A stretch of DNA of 64,000 nucleotides from an uncultured Aquimarina sp. (GTDB lineage: Bacteria > Bacteroidota > Bacteroidia > Flavobacteriales > Flavobacteriaceae): positions 124,001 to 188,000 of the forward strand of contig CANMML010000001.1 of NCBI GenBank assembly GCA_947499005.1, given 5' to 3'. Below are positions 9,152 to 18,228 of the stretch, piece after piece. The notes under the pieces were generated by a model. It did not search any database and was not told the DNA's origin. It saw only the letters and a program-made list of their open reading frames with translations. Position numbers and translations under genes: made by a program. The stretch's first letter is position 1. The number at the start of each line of letters is the position of its first letter.

Positions 9152-9976
9152 ATGCAGGGAATTAAACCATTTATTCCTACAGAAGAAAAAGTAGGGTATT
9201 TGCAGATGTTAGTAGAGTGTGGTTTTCATACCCTAGATATTGGGAGTTTTGTTTCTCCTAAAGCCATTCCTCAAATGGCAGATACCTCAGAAGTATTGTC
9301 TAGGATTGATCTATCCAGAACAAATACAAAGTTACTAACTATAATTGCCAATGTTCGAGGGGCAAAAGCAGCGGCAGATCAAGAGAAAGTCGATTATTTA
9401 GGATACCCTTTTTCAATTTCTGAAACATTCCAAATGCGTAACACGCATAAAACTATTGCAGAGTCTCAAGAGATTTTAAAAGAAATCGTTTCCATTACAG
9501 CAGAAGCAAAGAAAGAGCTAGTCGTTTATATTAGTATGGGATTTGGAAATCCTTATGGAGAACCCTGGAATCCTAGTATTGTTAGTGACTGGGTTCAAAA
9601 ATTAGTGGAGATGGGCGTTCGTATCATCTCACTGAGTGATACGGTAGGAACCTCAACTTCCAAAACGATCACACATTTATTTGAGACGCTGATTCCGCAA
9701 TATCCCGAAGTTACTTTTGGAGCACATTTGCATACCACACCCAGTACTTGGTTCGAGAAAGTTGATGCAGCATACAAAGCGGGTTGTAGACGTTTCGATG
9801 GAGCTATACAAGGTTTTGGAGGTTGTCCAATGGCAAAAGATGAATTAGTAGGAAACATGCCTACAGAAAAAATGGTCTCCTATTTTACGACCCAAAAAGC
9901 CAATCATAATATCGATGTATTTCGTTTTGAATCTACTTATAACGAGGCATCTAAATTATTTGGTAAATACCATTAA
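9152..9976 (+). CDS. Hydroxymethylglutaryl-CoA lyase family protein; true start probably upstream of the first ATG
   Basis: From the first ATG this is 274 residues of a DRE-TIM aldolase of the HMG-CoA lyase type, which cleaves HMG-CoA to acetoacetate and acetyl-CoA (leucine/ketone catabolism). The metal-binding HLH (192-194) and catalytic-loop Cys in GGCPMAKDELVGN (C225) are present. The frame stays open upstream to 9065 and encodes IQLIECPRDAMQG, containing the family's strand-1 Arg-Asp pair (catalytic Arg and metal-binding Asp). No ATG, GTG or TTG occurs in frame between the stop at 9062 and 9152, so translation must use a rare start (ATA at 9104 or 9122) or the gene has lost its start. Its 3' end overlaps the convergent gene by 21 bp. 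Confidence 0.8.
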   Translation: MQGIKPFIPTEEKVGYLQMLVECGFHTLDIGSFVSPKAIPQMADTSEVLSRIDLSRTNTKLLTIIANVRGAKAAADQEKVDYLGYPFSISETFQMRNTHKTIAESQEILKEIVSITAEAKKELVVYISMGFGNPYGEPWNPSIVSDWVQKLVEMGVRIISLSDTVGTSTSKTITHLFETLIPQYPEVTFGAHLHTTPSTWFEKVDAAYKAGCRRFDGAIQGFGGCPMAKDELVGNMPTEKMVSYFTTQKANHNIDVFRFESTYNEASKLFGKYH

Positions 9977-10972
9977 AGCCCGTTTACTAATTTCTTTAAT
10001 AGATAAAACGTTCACAGGGAATTCCAATATTACGTGTAAAACACTAATGAAAAGCGATACCGTAAACCCTAATCGATAGTCAATAGCATATAACGCCACA
10101 AAGACCATCCATAAGATTATAAGTAAAGAAGTACTTCGAGTGTTCAAATTTTTATGCCAGCCAATTATGGTAGTTTTAGAAAACCAGTTGAGGTAGTGGT
10201 AAAAATAGGCGAAGGCAATGAAAATCTGTAGTTTGATGTCAATGACTTCGTAAAAGAAAAATTTAGACTGATTTTTAACTCCTAGTAATTGCCCCAAATG
10301 GACATTTAAATAATGAAAGCTATTTTGTGTGAATACTGTTTTTACTTTTTCGGTGATTAAAAAATCGAGAGGATTGATAGGAGCTAACCAAATGATAAAA
10401 GGAACCAGTACTATTAATAATATATTAAGCCATCCTATTTTAGCATTCGTTTTTAACGTTCCGTAGATCATAAAAAGACCTGTGAAAAGATAAACATGTA
10501 TTAGCGTAGGTAAGAAAACACCAATCCAAAGATTGTATGATGAAGAAAGTAAATTTAGAATTACAGAAAAAATAATCCCACCTATAATAACGATTGTTCT
10601 GTAAAGTTTGTTTTTGATCAGCAATACAGAAAAAGCAATGATCAAAGCAGAGGATAATACCCAATTAATATAACTTTTCCCTTGAGAGCTCCAAGTATCG
10701 AAAAAGTGGAGGTCTATATTTGGAATTAGTTTAGAAAGAGAAAATAGGTAGGGCAGACAAAAAATAAAACAGAAAAGTAGTGCCAAATAAACCCAATAAC
10801 GATTATTCTTAATAAAGTAATCTTGACTTTTTATCCATTTGATTTCAGTTAAATAATGAAGAGGGCCTAGCGTAGCATAAGCAATCAAGAAAACTTCTAC
10901 AGGAAATAAAAAAGCCAATAATAATGCAATCAGTATTAAGATGGTATTCAAGAAATCAATATTGATTTTCAT
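9956..10972 (-). CDS. Polytopic membrane protein of unknown function with intramembrane histidines
   Basis: 338 residues, about nine hydrophobic segments, no signal peptide. Histidines sit within or at the edge of membrane segments in repeated contexts: GPLHYLTEIKW (about 36-46), FYHYLNWF (about 262-269) and VLHVILEFP (about 313-321). Such a pattern is seen in membrane-bound metal enzymes (fatty-acid hydroxylase or Brp/Blh-type), but the exact family motifs were not recognised, so no function is assigned. It is convergent with the HMG-CoA lyase gene and upstream of nothing on the same strand except the Lrp gene, whose stop is 41 bp from its start. Confidence 0.6.
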   Translation of the reverse strand: MKINIDFLNTILILIALLLAFLFPVEVFLIAYATLGPLHYLTEIKWIKSQDYFIKNNRYWVYLALLFCFIFCLPYLFSLSKLIPNIDLHFFDTWSSQGKSYINWVLSSALIIAFSVLLIKNKLYRTIVIIGGIIFSVILNLLSSSYNLWIGVFLPTLIHVYLFTGLFMIYGTLKTNAKIGWLNILLIVLVPFIIWLAPINPLDFLITEKVKTVFTQNSFHYLNVHLGQLLGVKNQSKFFFYEVIDIKLQIFIAFAYFYHYLNWFSKTTIIGWHKNLNTRSTSLLIILWMVFVALYAIDYRLGFTVSLFISVLHVILEFPVNVLSIKEISKRALMVFTK

Positions 10973-11012
10973 AGTAAGGCTTAATTGGTATTATAATACA
11001 AATTAAGTGAAA

Positions 11013-11474
11013 TTAGATAATAGGCAATAGGTAAGATTGCTTAATCGTTCCCATTACGAAAGTACTGTGAGCACTTCCTATATTTTGAATTTCCCCAAGA
11101 CGATTCAATACAAAATTTTGATATGCTTTCATATCGGCAACTTGAATTTTCAATAAAAAATCATAGTCTCCCGAAATATTATAACATTCGGTAACTTCAG
11201 TTAGCGATTTGATATCTTTTACAAATTGATTTCCGATTTCTTTGGTGTGCTCTTTTAAGGTGATATTACAAAATACCGTAAGCGATTTCTCTAAGAGATC
11301 CGCATTTAAGATAGCGACATATTTTTCTATAAATCCTAGTTTTTCTAGTTTTTTAATCCGTTCGAAAACAGGAGTCGGAGATAGATTCACCTTTTGTGCA
11401 ATGTCCTTATTCGTCAATTTGGCATTTAGTTGAAGTAGATTCAGTATACGGAGATCAATCGTGTCTAAGGTCAT
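11013..11474 (-). CDS. Lrp/AsnC family transcriptional regulator
   Basis: 153 residues: an N-terminal helix-turn-helix (residues about 3-55, LDTIDLRILNLLQLNAKL then LSPTPVFERIKKLEKLGFI) and a C-terminal RAM/ligand-binding ferredoxin-like domain with GDYDFLLKI (about 102-110). These regulators sense amino acids and form octamers or dimers. It is divergent from metE with 159 bp between the start codons, the classic arrangement for a regulator controlling its neighbour; a link to methionine metabolism is inferred. It may be co-transcribed with the following membrane-protein gene. Confidence 0.9.
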   Translation of the reverse strand: MTLDTIDLRILNLLQLNAKLTNKDIAQKVNLSPTPVFERIKKLEKLGFIEKYVAILNADLLEKSLTVFCNITLKEHTKEIGNQFVKDIKSLTEVTECYNISGDYDFLLKIQVADMKAYQNFVLNRLGEIQNIGSAHSTFVMGTIKQSYLLPII

Positions 11475-11633
11475 GCTAGAATATTTTTCTGAAAGTTGAA
11501 TTTAAGATTATATGAAAAGGAATAAATTCTGAATAAAATCAAAATTAAGATTTAAAATCTATTTTTTGAATTAAATGTGGAATATGTGATGAGTGTTTGG
11601 AATTTTGTTTAGAAATTATAACTAAGCAAATAG
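11475..11633. promoter_or_regulatory. Divergent control region between the Lrp/AsnC gene and metE
   Basis: 159 bp of about 75% A+T holding both promoters. No consensus TTG-TAnnTTTG pair could be assigned with confidence on either strand. AT-rich imperfect palindromes such as AAATTAAGATTTAAAATCT (11541-11562 region) are compatible with Lrp binding, which is degenerate. No SAM or cobalamin riboswitch was recognised. Confidence 0.35.
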
Positions 11634-13934
11634 ATGAAAACAAAAGTATTGGGGTTACCCAGAATAGGAAGAAAACGAGAACTTAAAAAAGCATTAGAAT
11701 CCTATTGGAAGGGAAATACTACGATTGATGAAGTCGTGGCTGTTGGTGCAACAATTAGAAAAGAAAACTGGCAGTTGTTGCGAAAACAAGAAATTGATTT
11801 TATTCCTTCAAATGATTTTTCATTTTACGATCAAGTATTGGATATGTCATTAACCTTAGGATGTATTCCGAAGAGATATGAGGCATTAAAAGAAAATCAC
11901 TTTGATCTATACTTTGCTATGGCAAGAGGAGCTCAAAGAGAGGGTATCGATGTCACGGCAATGGAAATGACCAAATGGTTCAATACCAATTATCACTATA
12001 TCGTACCCGAATTCTATAAAGAACAAACCTTCTCTTGGTTTTCAGAAAAAATTATAGACGAGTACAATGAAGCGAAGTCCTTAGGGGTTGATACTACTCC
12101 AGTACTTTTAGGACCAGTAAGCTTTTTGTTATTAGGAAAAGAGAAAGAAGAAGGCTTTCATCGTATATCATTATTAGATAGATTGCTGCCTGTTTATCAG
12201 CAAATCATTACAGGTTTATTGTATAGTGGAGCGACCCATATTCAATTTGATGAACCTTGCTTGGCGTTAGATTTACAACCCGAAGAGAAAAAGGCGATCA
12301 CGCAAACCTATTTTTTATTAGCGGAAAAATTTCCTCAACTAAAAATAGTATTAGCATCTTATTTTGGAGCTTATCTAGATAATCTGCCTACAGTAACCTC
12401 ATTACCTATACATGTGTTACACTTAGATCTATGTGCTAGTGATGAACTAGATCGTGTACTGGATAGTAATTTAAAAAGCGATGTAATACTTTCTTTAGGA
12501 GTTGTAGAAGGAAGAAATATTTGGAAGAATAATTATGAAAAAAGTATTGCTACGATTTATAAAGCGATAGAAAAAATAGGGGAAGAACGGATTTGGATAA
12601 GTACCTCTTGTTCTTTACTACATGCTCCATACGATTTAGATTTAGAAAAAGATCATAAGAAATTACCCGAAGCGGTACTTCCTTGGTTGGCGTTTGCTAA
12701 GCAAAAAGTAGGAGAGCTTCATGATTTAAAATCTATTATAAATAAGACAGAAAACACACTAGCAAAAACAAGGCTCGTTGAAAATAAAAAGGCGTTCAAT
12801 GAGAAAAGTATTTCAGAATGGATTCATAATAAAGCAGTAAAAGAAAGAGTTGCTAGATTGACAGTAGGAGATAGTGAACGAAAAAGCATATTTAAAAAAC
12901 GTCAAGAGTTACAGAGAACCGAATTGCAGTTGCCTCTTTTCCCTACCACGACTATAGGTTCATTTCCTCAAACCAAAGAGGTGCGCTCTTGGCGTTCGAA
13001 ATATAAAAAAGGCTTAGCGAGTGAGGCACTTTATAAAGATTTTATCAAAGAAGAGATAGAAGAAAGTATTCGTTTTCAAGAAGAGATAGGCTTAGATGTT
13101 TTGGTACATGGAGAATTTGAGCGTAACGACATGGTCGAATATTTCGGGGAGCAATTAGAAGGCTTTGCGTTTACAGATTTTGGTTGGGTACAAAGCTATG
13201 GAACTCGATGTGTGAAACCACCAATTATTTATGGAGATGTATTTCGGCCTACAGCTATGACAGTAGACTGGACAAATTTTGCACAAAGTTTGACTACAAA
13301 GCTGGTAAAAGGAATGTTAACAGGGCCTGTCACCATTTTGCAATGGTCTTTTGTAAGAAACGATCAGCCCCGAGAATTGACTACCAAGCAAATTGCTTTG
13401 GCGATACGCGATGAGGTAAGTGATTTGGAGGATAATGGGATTAAGGTGATTCAAATAGATGAACCCGCTTTTCGAGAAGGACTACCATTACGTGAGAAAG
13501 ATTGGAAAAAATATTTAGAAAAGGCAGCAGAGGCATTCAGGATTTCTGCAAGTATTGTAGCAGATGAAACGCAGATACATACGCATATGTGTTATTCCGA
13601 GTTTAATAATATTATTGAAAGTATTGCCGAAATGGATGCAGATGTCATTACGATCGAAACTTCCAGATCAGAAATGGAACTCTTGGAAGCATTTTCGGAT
13701 TTTAAATATCCTAATGAAATAGGCCCTGGAGTTTATGACATACATTCTCCTAGAATTCCTTCAGTATTAGAAATGAAATCACTTATTGAAAAAGCAGGAA
13801 CATTAATCCCTAACGAGAATTTGTGGATCAATCCAGATTGCGGATTGAAAACGAGAGATTGGCCAGAAACAAAAGCGGCGTTAAAAAAGTTAGTTTCAGT
13901 AGCAAAAGAACTTCGCCAAGAAGTTTTAGTTTAA
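11634..13934 (+). CDS. metE: Cobalamin-independent methionine synthase MetE
   Basis: 766 residues, full length for the family. It transfers a methyl group from 5-methyltetrahydropteroyl-tri-glutamate to homocysteine in the last step of methionine synthesis. It is a duplicated TIM barrel: the N-terminal half starts KTKVLGLPRIGRKRELKKAL, and the C-terminal half (from about 435) starts TTTIGSFPQTKEVR. Zinc ligands are visible as H651 and C653 (HTHMCYSEF) and C736 (NPDCGLKTRDW), with a Glu between them. The gene is divergent from an Lrp/AsnC regulator. Confidence 0.97.
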   Translation: MKTKVLGLPRIGRKRELKKALESYWKGNTTIDEVVAVGATIRKENWQLLRKQEIDFIPSNDFSFYDQVLDMSLTLGCIPKRYEALKENHFDLYFAMARGAQREGIDVTAMEMTKWFNTNYHYIVPEFYKEQTFSWFSEKIIDEYNEAKSLGVDTTPVLLGPVSFLLLGKEKEEGFHRISLLDRLLPVYQQIITGLLYSGATHIQFDEPCLALDLQPEEKKAITQTYFLLAEKFPQLKIVLASYFGAYLDNLPTVTSLPIHVLHLDLCASDELDRVLDSNLKSDVILSLGVVEGRNIWKNNYEKSIATIYKAIEKIGEERIWISTSCSLLHAPYDLDLEKDHKKLPEAVLPWLAFAKQKVGELHDLKSIINKTENTLAKTRLVENKKAFNEKSISEWIHNKAVKERVARLTVGDSERKSIFKKRQELQRTELQLPLFPTTTIGSFPQTKEVRSWRSKYKKGLASEALYKDFIKEEIEESIRFQEEIGLDVLVHGEFERNDMVEYFGEQLEGFAFTDFGWVQSYGTRCVKPPIIYGDVFRPTAMTVDWTNFAQSLTTKLVKGMLTGPVTILQWSFVRNDQPRELTTKQIALAIRDEVSDLEDNGIKVIQIDEPAFREGLPLREKDWKKYLEKAAEAFRISASIVADETQIHTHMCYSEFNNIIESIAEMDADVITIETSRSEMELLEAFSDFKYPNEIGPGVYDIHSPRIPSVLEMKSLIEKAGTLIPNENLWINPDCGLKTRDWPETKAALKKLVSVAKELRQEVLV

Positions 13935-13949
13935 TATTGAAAAGTTCAT

Positions 13950-14011
13950 GACTCCTTGGTTATCGCTCGGCGTTCGTTTCTTACCGAATCCTGAGCGATA
14001 GCCCGAAGGGC
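13950..14011. repeat. Hairpin-forming intergenic repeat between metE and the SDR gene
   Basis: ATCGCTCgG (from 13962) is complementary to CcTGAGCGAT (to 13999), and it is followed by the tight hairpin GCCCGAAGGGC (14001-14011). It lies between convergent genes and has GC content well above its surroundings, so it is either a bidirectional terminator or one copy of a dispersed palindromic repeat. Confidence 0.5.
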
Positions 14012-14037
14012 GTGTAAGAAGTTGTTTTTCTGTAAAA

Positions 14038-14880
14038 TTAAGATGTACTCTTTTTAATAATCTGGTTAATTTGTAACATAACAGCTTTATCAAAAATACG
14101 ATCACCAAAATATTTTCTAATGAATACCATGGGCTTTGCAAATTTTCCAACTAGATAACGCGTTTTAGGTTTAGATGCTTTTATGGCTTTAGAAACAGTA
14201 TTGGCTATTAGCGAAACAGGTGATCCTCCTTCTTTTTGATACAATGCTCCAGTAGCTTCAGCTACTGCTTTGGCAAGGTCTTCATAAGCACCGCCTTTGG
14301 ATCTATCGACCATAGGTTGTAGCATGACATCTCCAAATTCAGTATTAATAGCTCCTGGTTCTAAGATCACCACATCGATTCCGAAAGGTGCTACTTCCAA
14401 TCGAAGGCAATCAGACCAACCTTCGAGAGCGTACTTAGTAGCATGATACCAAGCACCAAGTGGCGTATACATTTTACCACCCATGGATGAGGTGTTAATA
14501 ATGAGTCCATTTTTTTGGGAGCGCATATGCGGAAGTACTTTTTGGGTAATATTTGCTAAACCAAAAAGGTTAACTTCAAATTGTCGCCTAGCTTCATCAA
14601 TCTTAATATCCTCTATAGCTCCATATATAGCATAACCAGCGTTGTTGAATAATACATCAATACGTCCTTCTTTTTCAATGATGGTGTCTACTACATAATT
14701 GATATCAATTTCTTTAGTGATGTCCATTTGTATTGGGAATCCACCTTTTTCAGAGATGTCATTCATTTTTTCTACACGACGTGCTACCGTGTACACCCTA
14801 TGTCCTTCCGAAATAAGTTGTAAAGCAGTTGCTTTTCCGATACCCGAAGAAGCGCCAGTAACCAAGATGATTTTTTTCAT
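14038..14880 (-). CDS. Short-chain dehydrogenase/reductase (SDR)
   Basis: 280 residues, classical SDR. The Rossmann cofactor motif TGASSGIG is at 8-15, NNAG near 84-87, the catalytic Ser in NTSS near 130, and Tyr/Lys in YHATK near 144-148. ARR after strand 2 suggests NADP(H) preference. The C-terminal part (about 230-280) is basic and extended, as in oxidoreductases that act on lipid-like substrates; the substrate is unknown. It is divergent from an AraC regulator (292 bp apart), which may control it. Confidence 0.88.
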   Translation of the reverse strand: MKKIILVTGASSGIGKATALQLISEGHRVYTVARRVEKMNDISEKGGFPIQMDITKEIDINYVVDTIIEKEGRIDVLFNNAGYAIYGAIEDIKIDEARRQFEVNLFGLANITQKVLPHMRSQKNGLIINTSSMGGKMYTPLGAWYHATKYALEGWSDCLRLEVAPFGIDVVILEPGAINTEFGDVMLQPMVDRSKGGAYEDLAKAVAEATGALYQKEGGSPVSLIANTVSKAIKASKPKTRYLVGKFAKPMVFIRKYFGDRIFDKAVMLQINQIIKKSTS

Positions 14881-15172
14881 GAGTGTAAATAAACAAGTGT
14901 AAAATTATGCTTTTAGGTTGATTTCAGCATTGATTACTTGCATCTGATTATTAGAGTTTTATGTTTTTTAGCTGAGGATGTAATAAATAAAGAGCCATTT
15001 TAGAAGGGGCGAATTTTAAATATGTCAAAATGCACATCGCATTTTTATTAAAAAAAGGGGGGCGAACTGAATAGATATGCATAAATTCTATCACAGATAG
15101 TATTGATATTGAAATAAATGCGATAAGAAAAACTTTAAGAGCCCTAATTAATCCATTAGCTAAATAGAAACA
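14881..15172. promoter_or_regulatory. Divergent intergenic region, SDR / AraC
   Basis: 292 bp between the two divergent start codons. It contains a run of A then G (15052-15063) and AT-rich sequence. No clear promoter, riboswitch or operator palindrome was recognised; it must hold at least the two promoters. Confidence 0.3.
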
Positions 15173-16099
15173 ATGAATGTCCCGTACAAAACACCCCCCG
15201 TTTTCAATATTTCGAATTTTAAAGATTATTGTAAATGCATGGACTTTGATAGTAACTTTTATATTAGGAAATTCAGTGATCATGTAAAAGAAAATTTATT
15301 TATTGAAGTGCCCCATGCACATGATTTTTATTTAATGCTATTAGTAACCAAGGGTAGCGGTAAGCATTATATCGACTTTAAAGAATATGAGGTACATCCA
15401 GGAGCTATGTATGTATTGGCACCAGGCTTAATTCATCGATGGAATATGAGTTCTGATATTGATGGGTACATTCTTTTTTTTACAAAGCCTTATTTTATGT
15501 TGGATTTCAAGCAAGATAACCTAGCTCGTTTTCCTTTCTTTAGAGCGCAATCAAGCATTCCTCACATCGCCTTAAATAAAAGCGAAACAGAAGAGATTTA
15601 TGGTTTTTACCAATTAATGGACAAAGAATACCATCAAAGAGAATTAGATTATCATGAAATGATAAGAATGTATTTGAACACGATACTTATCAATCTCTCC
15701 AGAAAACTATTAAAGAAGCAGCATCCAGAATATGCCTATAACTATGAAATAGTACAGTTTAACATCTTTAACGATTTGATAGAAAAAAACTTTAAAGAGC
15801 ATCGTCCCTTGAGTTTTTATTGCGATAAGATGAGTTTGAGTACAAAACAGCTTAGTTACTTATGTAAAAAAATAGTAGCGAAAGTACCTTCAGAATTATT
15901 GATGGATCGTATTATTTTGGAAGCTAAACGCTTGATAATTCATACCGATTTATCGATCTCTCAAATCTCAAACGAATTGAATTATAGTGATTCTTCTTAT
16001 TTCGTGAGATTGTTTAAAAAAATGTGCAAACTAACCCCAGATCAGTTTAGAAATTTTAAGTCTCAAACACAGACTAAAAATTTAATTCGACTTTCTTGA
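15173..16099 (+). CDS. AraC family transcriptional regulator
   Basis: 308 residues. The N-terminal cupin-like sensor has HAHDFYLMLLVTKGSG near 41-56 and HPGAMYVLAPG near 74-84. The C-terminal AraC-type double helix-turn-helix (about 210-300) contains LSISQISNELNYSDSSYFVRLFKK (here described only; the conserved pattern is I..I..LnYsd.syF.R.FKk). The start at 15173 leaves a 30-residue tail before the cupin. It is divergent from the SDR gene and convergent with the cyanate operon; the SDR is the more likely target. Confidence 0.9.
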   Translation: MNVPYKTPPVFNISNFKDYCKCMDFDSNFYIRKFSDHVKENLFIEVPHAHDFYLMLLVTKGSGKHYIDFKEYEVHPGAMYVLAPGLIHRWNMSSDIDGYILFFTKPYFMLDFKQDNLARFPFFRAQSSIPHIALNKSETEEIYGFYQLMDKEYHQRELDYHEMIRMYLNTILINLSRKLLKKQHPEYAYNYEIVQFNIFNDLIEKNFKEHRPLSFYCDKMSLSTKQLSYLCKKIVAKVPSELLMDRIILEAKRLIIHTDLSISQISNELNYSDSSYFVRLFKKMCKLTPDQFRNFKSQTQTKNLIRLS

Positions 16100-16740
16100 T
16101 TGAAAAATCAGATAGGAAGTTATAAAATTCAAGAAAGATCTTTATTGACCTCAAGAATGGTTAAAACTATGTGTTTTAGTGTATCTCACTTTGAGTTTCT
16201 AAAAATTTTATCAATGGCTATATACATTAAGCTTTAAGCAGTAGCCCTTATCTAGATTCGTGTAGCTTATGGCTTAAGCCTATAGCTTACATCAATAAGC
16301 TAGAAAAAAGAAAAAGACTTTTAGTCGTAACCAAAACTATGAGTCTTCCAGGTCATAGTGATGCATTTCACTTGAAAATTTTAGGACATAAATTCAGTAA
16401 GAACTTATAGAGCAGTCTCATTTATAATTGGTATTAAGGGGTATTTGGGGTAGACTTTTGTATTTGGATAATACGATGCTTTTTAATTATTCAACCTAAA
16501 TTAAAATTATGCAGTAGAATACTTTTTAAATAGATTTTCTACTGCACAATTCAGGTTAAATACTAATAGGGTTTGAGTCATAATATTTATAAATAAAAAC
16601 TTGAATACAAAATGATGATGTTTAAAAGTCAAGTTTACGTCATATCGAATATGGTTCAAGATTGTTTACACACAGGGAAAAAGTGTGATGAGATGTTGAA
16701 CTAAATTCAAAAGATGCTTTTAATGACTTTTAGTCTTCTA
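16100..16740. other. 640-bp gene-free region between convergent AraC and cyanate-binding-protein genes
   Basis: No convincing reading frame on either strand. It holds the GGCTTAAGCC-centred palindrome (16261-16291) and the long imperfect inverted repeat (16489-16562) listed separately. The remainder is AT-rich with no recognised RNA gene. Confidence 0.6.
16489..16562. repeat. Imperfect inverted repeat, 26-31-bp arms
   Basis: The core arms GCAGTAGAA (16511-16519) and TTCTACTGC (16537-16545) are perfect. The similarity continues outward: AATTaTGCAGTAGAA versus AATTgTGCAGTAGAA, then AACCTaAATT versus AACCTgAATT, with a 5-nt indel. The loop is 17 nt. It may be a bidirectional terminator or the remnant of a small mobile element. 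Confidence 0.55.
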
Positions 16741-18168
16741 TCAATTTGCTTTTGTTGCTTTTATGGCAAAACTATTAATATACTCGTCAGGTTTATTAGG
16801 GTCAAACTCTTTACCCATGATGTAATGCTTTTTGTAAGTAGTATTAGGTGCTTCGTACCCTAATTCTCTCATTTTCTTTCCGCAATCTGTTGCCAAATAC
16901 ACTTTTTCGGCAATGGCTTTGTAGTCAATTTCTTTCTCTACATATCCCCAACGTTTCATTTGTGTTAGAATCCAGACTCCCATAGAATGCCAAGGGAAAG
17001 GATCAAAGCCTATACGATCAGGAGCATTCTTAACATTACCAAGACCATCAGCATATTTACCAGTAAGTACTTGGGCAACAACAGAAGGAGGTTGATTCAA
17101 GTAGTTTTTAGGAGAAATAGCTTCAGCTATAGATTGCCTGTTTTCATGTTTTGAAGAAAATTGTGTAGCATCTATAATCGCACTAAATAAAGCAGCATAA
17201 GTGTTAGGGTTATTCGTAGCAAATTCTTCACTACAAGCAAAAGCACAGCATGGATGTCCTTCCCAAATATCTTTAGTTAGCATATGTAAAAAACCAACAT
17301 TTTCATATACAGCCCTTTGGTTAAAAGGATCGGGAGAGAGGTAACCATCTAAATTTCCTGCTCTAAGGTTCGCTACCATCTCTGGTGGTGGAACTACACG
17401 TATTTGGATATCTTTGTCTGGATCTAGACCAAATTCGGCTACATAGTATCGAAGCAAGAAGTTGTGCATCGAATATTCGAATGGAACTCCAAATTTGAAT
17501 CCTTTCCATTGTTTGGGATCACGTTTATTTTTATGCTTTAGGTGTAAACAGATGGCTTGACCATTAATATTTTCAACAGCTGGCATAATATAAGATGAAG
17601 CTACAGAACCAGACCCAATAGTCATTGCCAATGGCATTGGAGTTAACATATGCGATGCATCGTATTCTTTGTTCAAACTTTTATCCCTAGCTACAGCCCA
17701 ACCAGCAGTTTTGATAACATCGACATCTAGTCCATATTTTTCATAAAAGCCCATTGGTTTGGACATAATAATTGGCGTAGCACAAGTAATAGGAACAAAA
17801 CCAATATTTAGTTTTGTCTTTTCTAGTTTTGAAGTAGTTTTGGCCGAAGCACCACCGTTTTCTACTTTTTTCTTGGTGTCGTTAGCACAAGCTTGTAACA
17901 ATCCCATAGGAAGTACAGATAGCAATGCTGCCTTAAATGTACTTTCGCCGACAGCGTTTATAAACCTTCTTCGGTTCATGTCATTTCCTCCAAACATGGA
18001 TTTAATAACAGCAGTTTCGACTACTCGATTAACGATATTTTCTTCAGAATTGGGAAGGTCATCTGATGAGGTAACCTTAGTAGAACTACAGCTACGACAC
18101 GAGCATCCAGCTCCATGCGATAAATCACTCTCATCGCTATACGGATTATCTAAACTATTGTATGGCAT
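16741..18168 (-). CDS. NrtA/CmpA-type substrate-binding protein, probably for cyanate (CynA-like)
   Basis: 475 residues, a periplasmic binding protein of the nitrate/bicarbonate/cyanate ABC family. From residue 64 the sequence reads MNRRRFINAVGESTF followed by a hydrophobic stretch and LLQAC, i.e. a twin-arginine-like signal with a lipobox Cys. Binding-protein features follow (LNIGFVPITCATPIIMSKPMGFYEKYGL). In front is a 63-residue acidic tail with a Cys cluster GAGCSCRSC (19-27). Either the tail is real or translation starts at ATG 17979. Because cyanase lies 60 bp upstream in the same operon, cyanate is the likely substrate; nitrate or bicarbonate remain possible. Confidence 0.8.
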   Translation of the reverse strand: MPYNSLDNPYSDESDLSHGAGCSCRSCSSTKVTSSDDLPNSEENIVNRVVETAVIKSMFGGNDMNRRRFINAVGESTFKAALLSVLPMGLLQACANDTKKKVENGGASAKTTSKLEKTKLNIGFVPITCATPIIMSKPMGFYEKYGLDVDVIKTAGWAVARDKSLNKEYDASHMLTPMPLAMTIGSGSVASSYIMPAVENINGQAICLHLKHKNKRDPKQWKGFKFGVPFEYSMHNFLLRYYVAEFGLDPDKDIQIRVVPPPEMVANLRAGNLDGYLSPDPFNQRAVYENVGFLHMLTKDIWEGHPCCAFACSEEFATNNPNTYAALFSAIIDATQFSSKHENRQSIAEAISPKNYLNQPPSVVAQVLTGKYADGLGNVKNAPDRIGFDPFPWHSMGVWILTQMKRWGYVEKEIDYKAIAEKVYLATDCGKKMRELGYEAPNTTYKKHYIMGKEFDPNKPDEYINSFAIKATKAN

Positions 18169-18228
18169 GTTTTTATTTTTAAATTAGTTTATGTTGTTAA
18201 ACTTTAACAACTCTCTTATTATGGGGTA

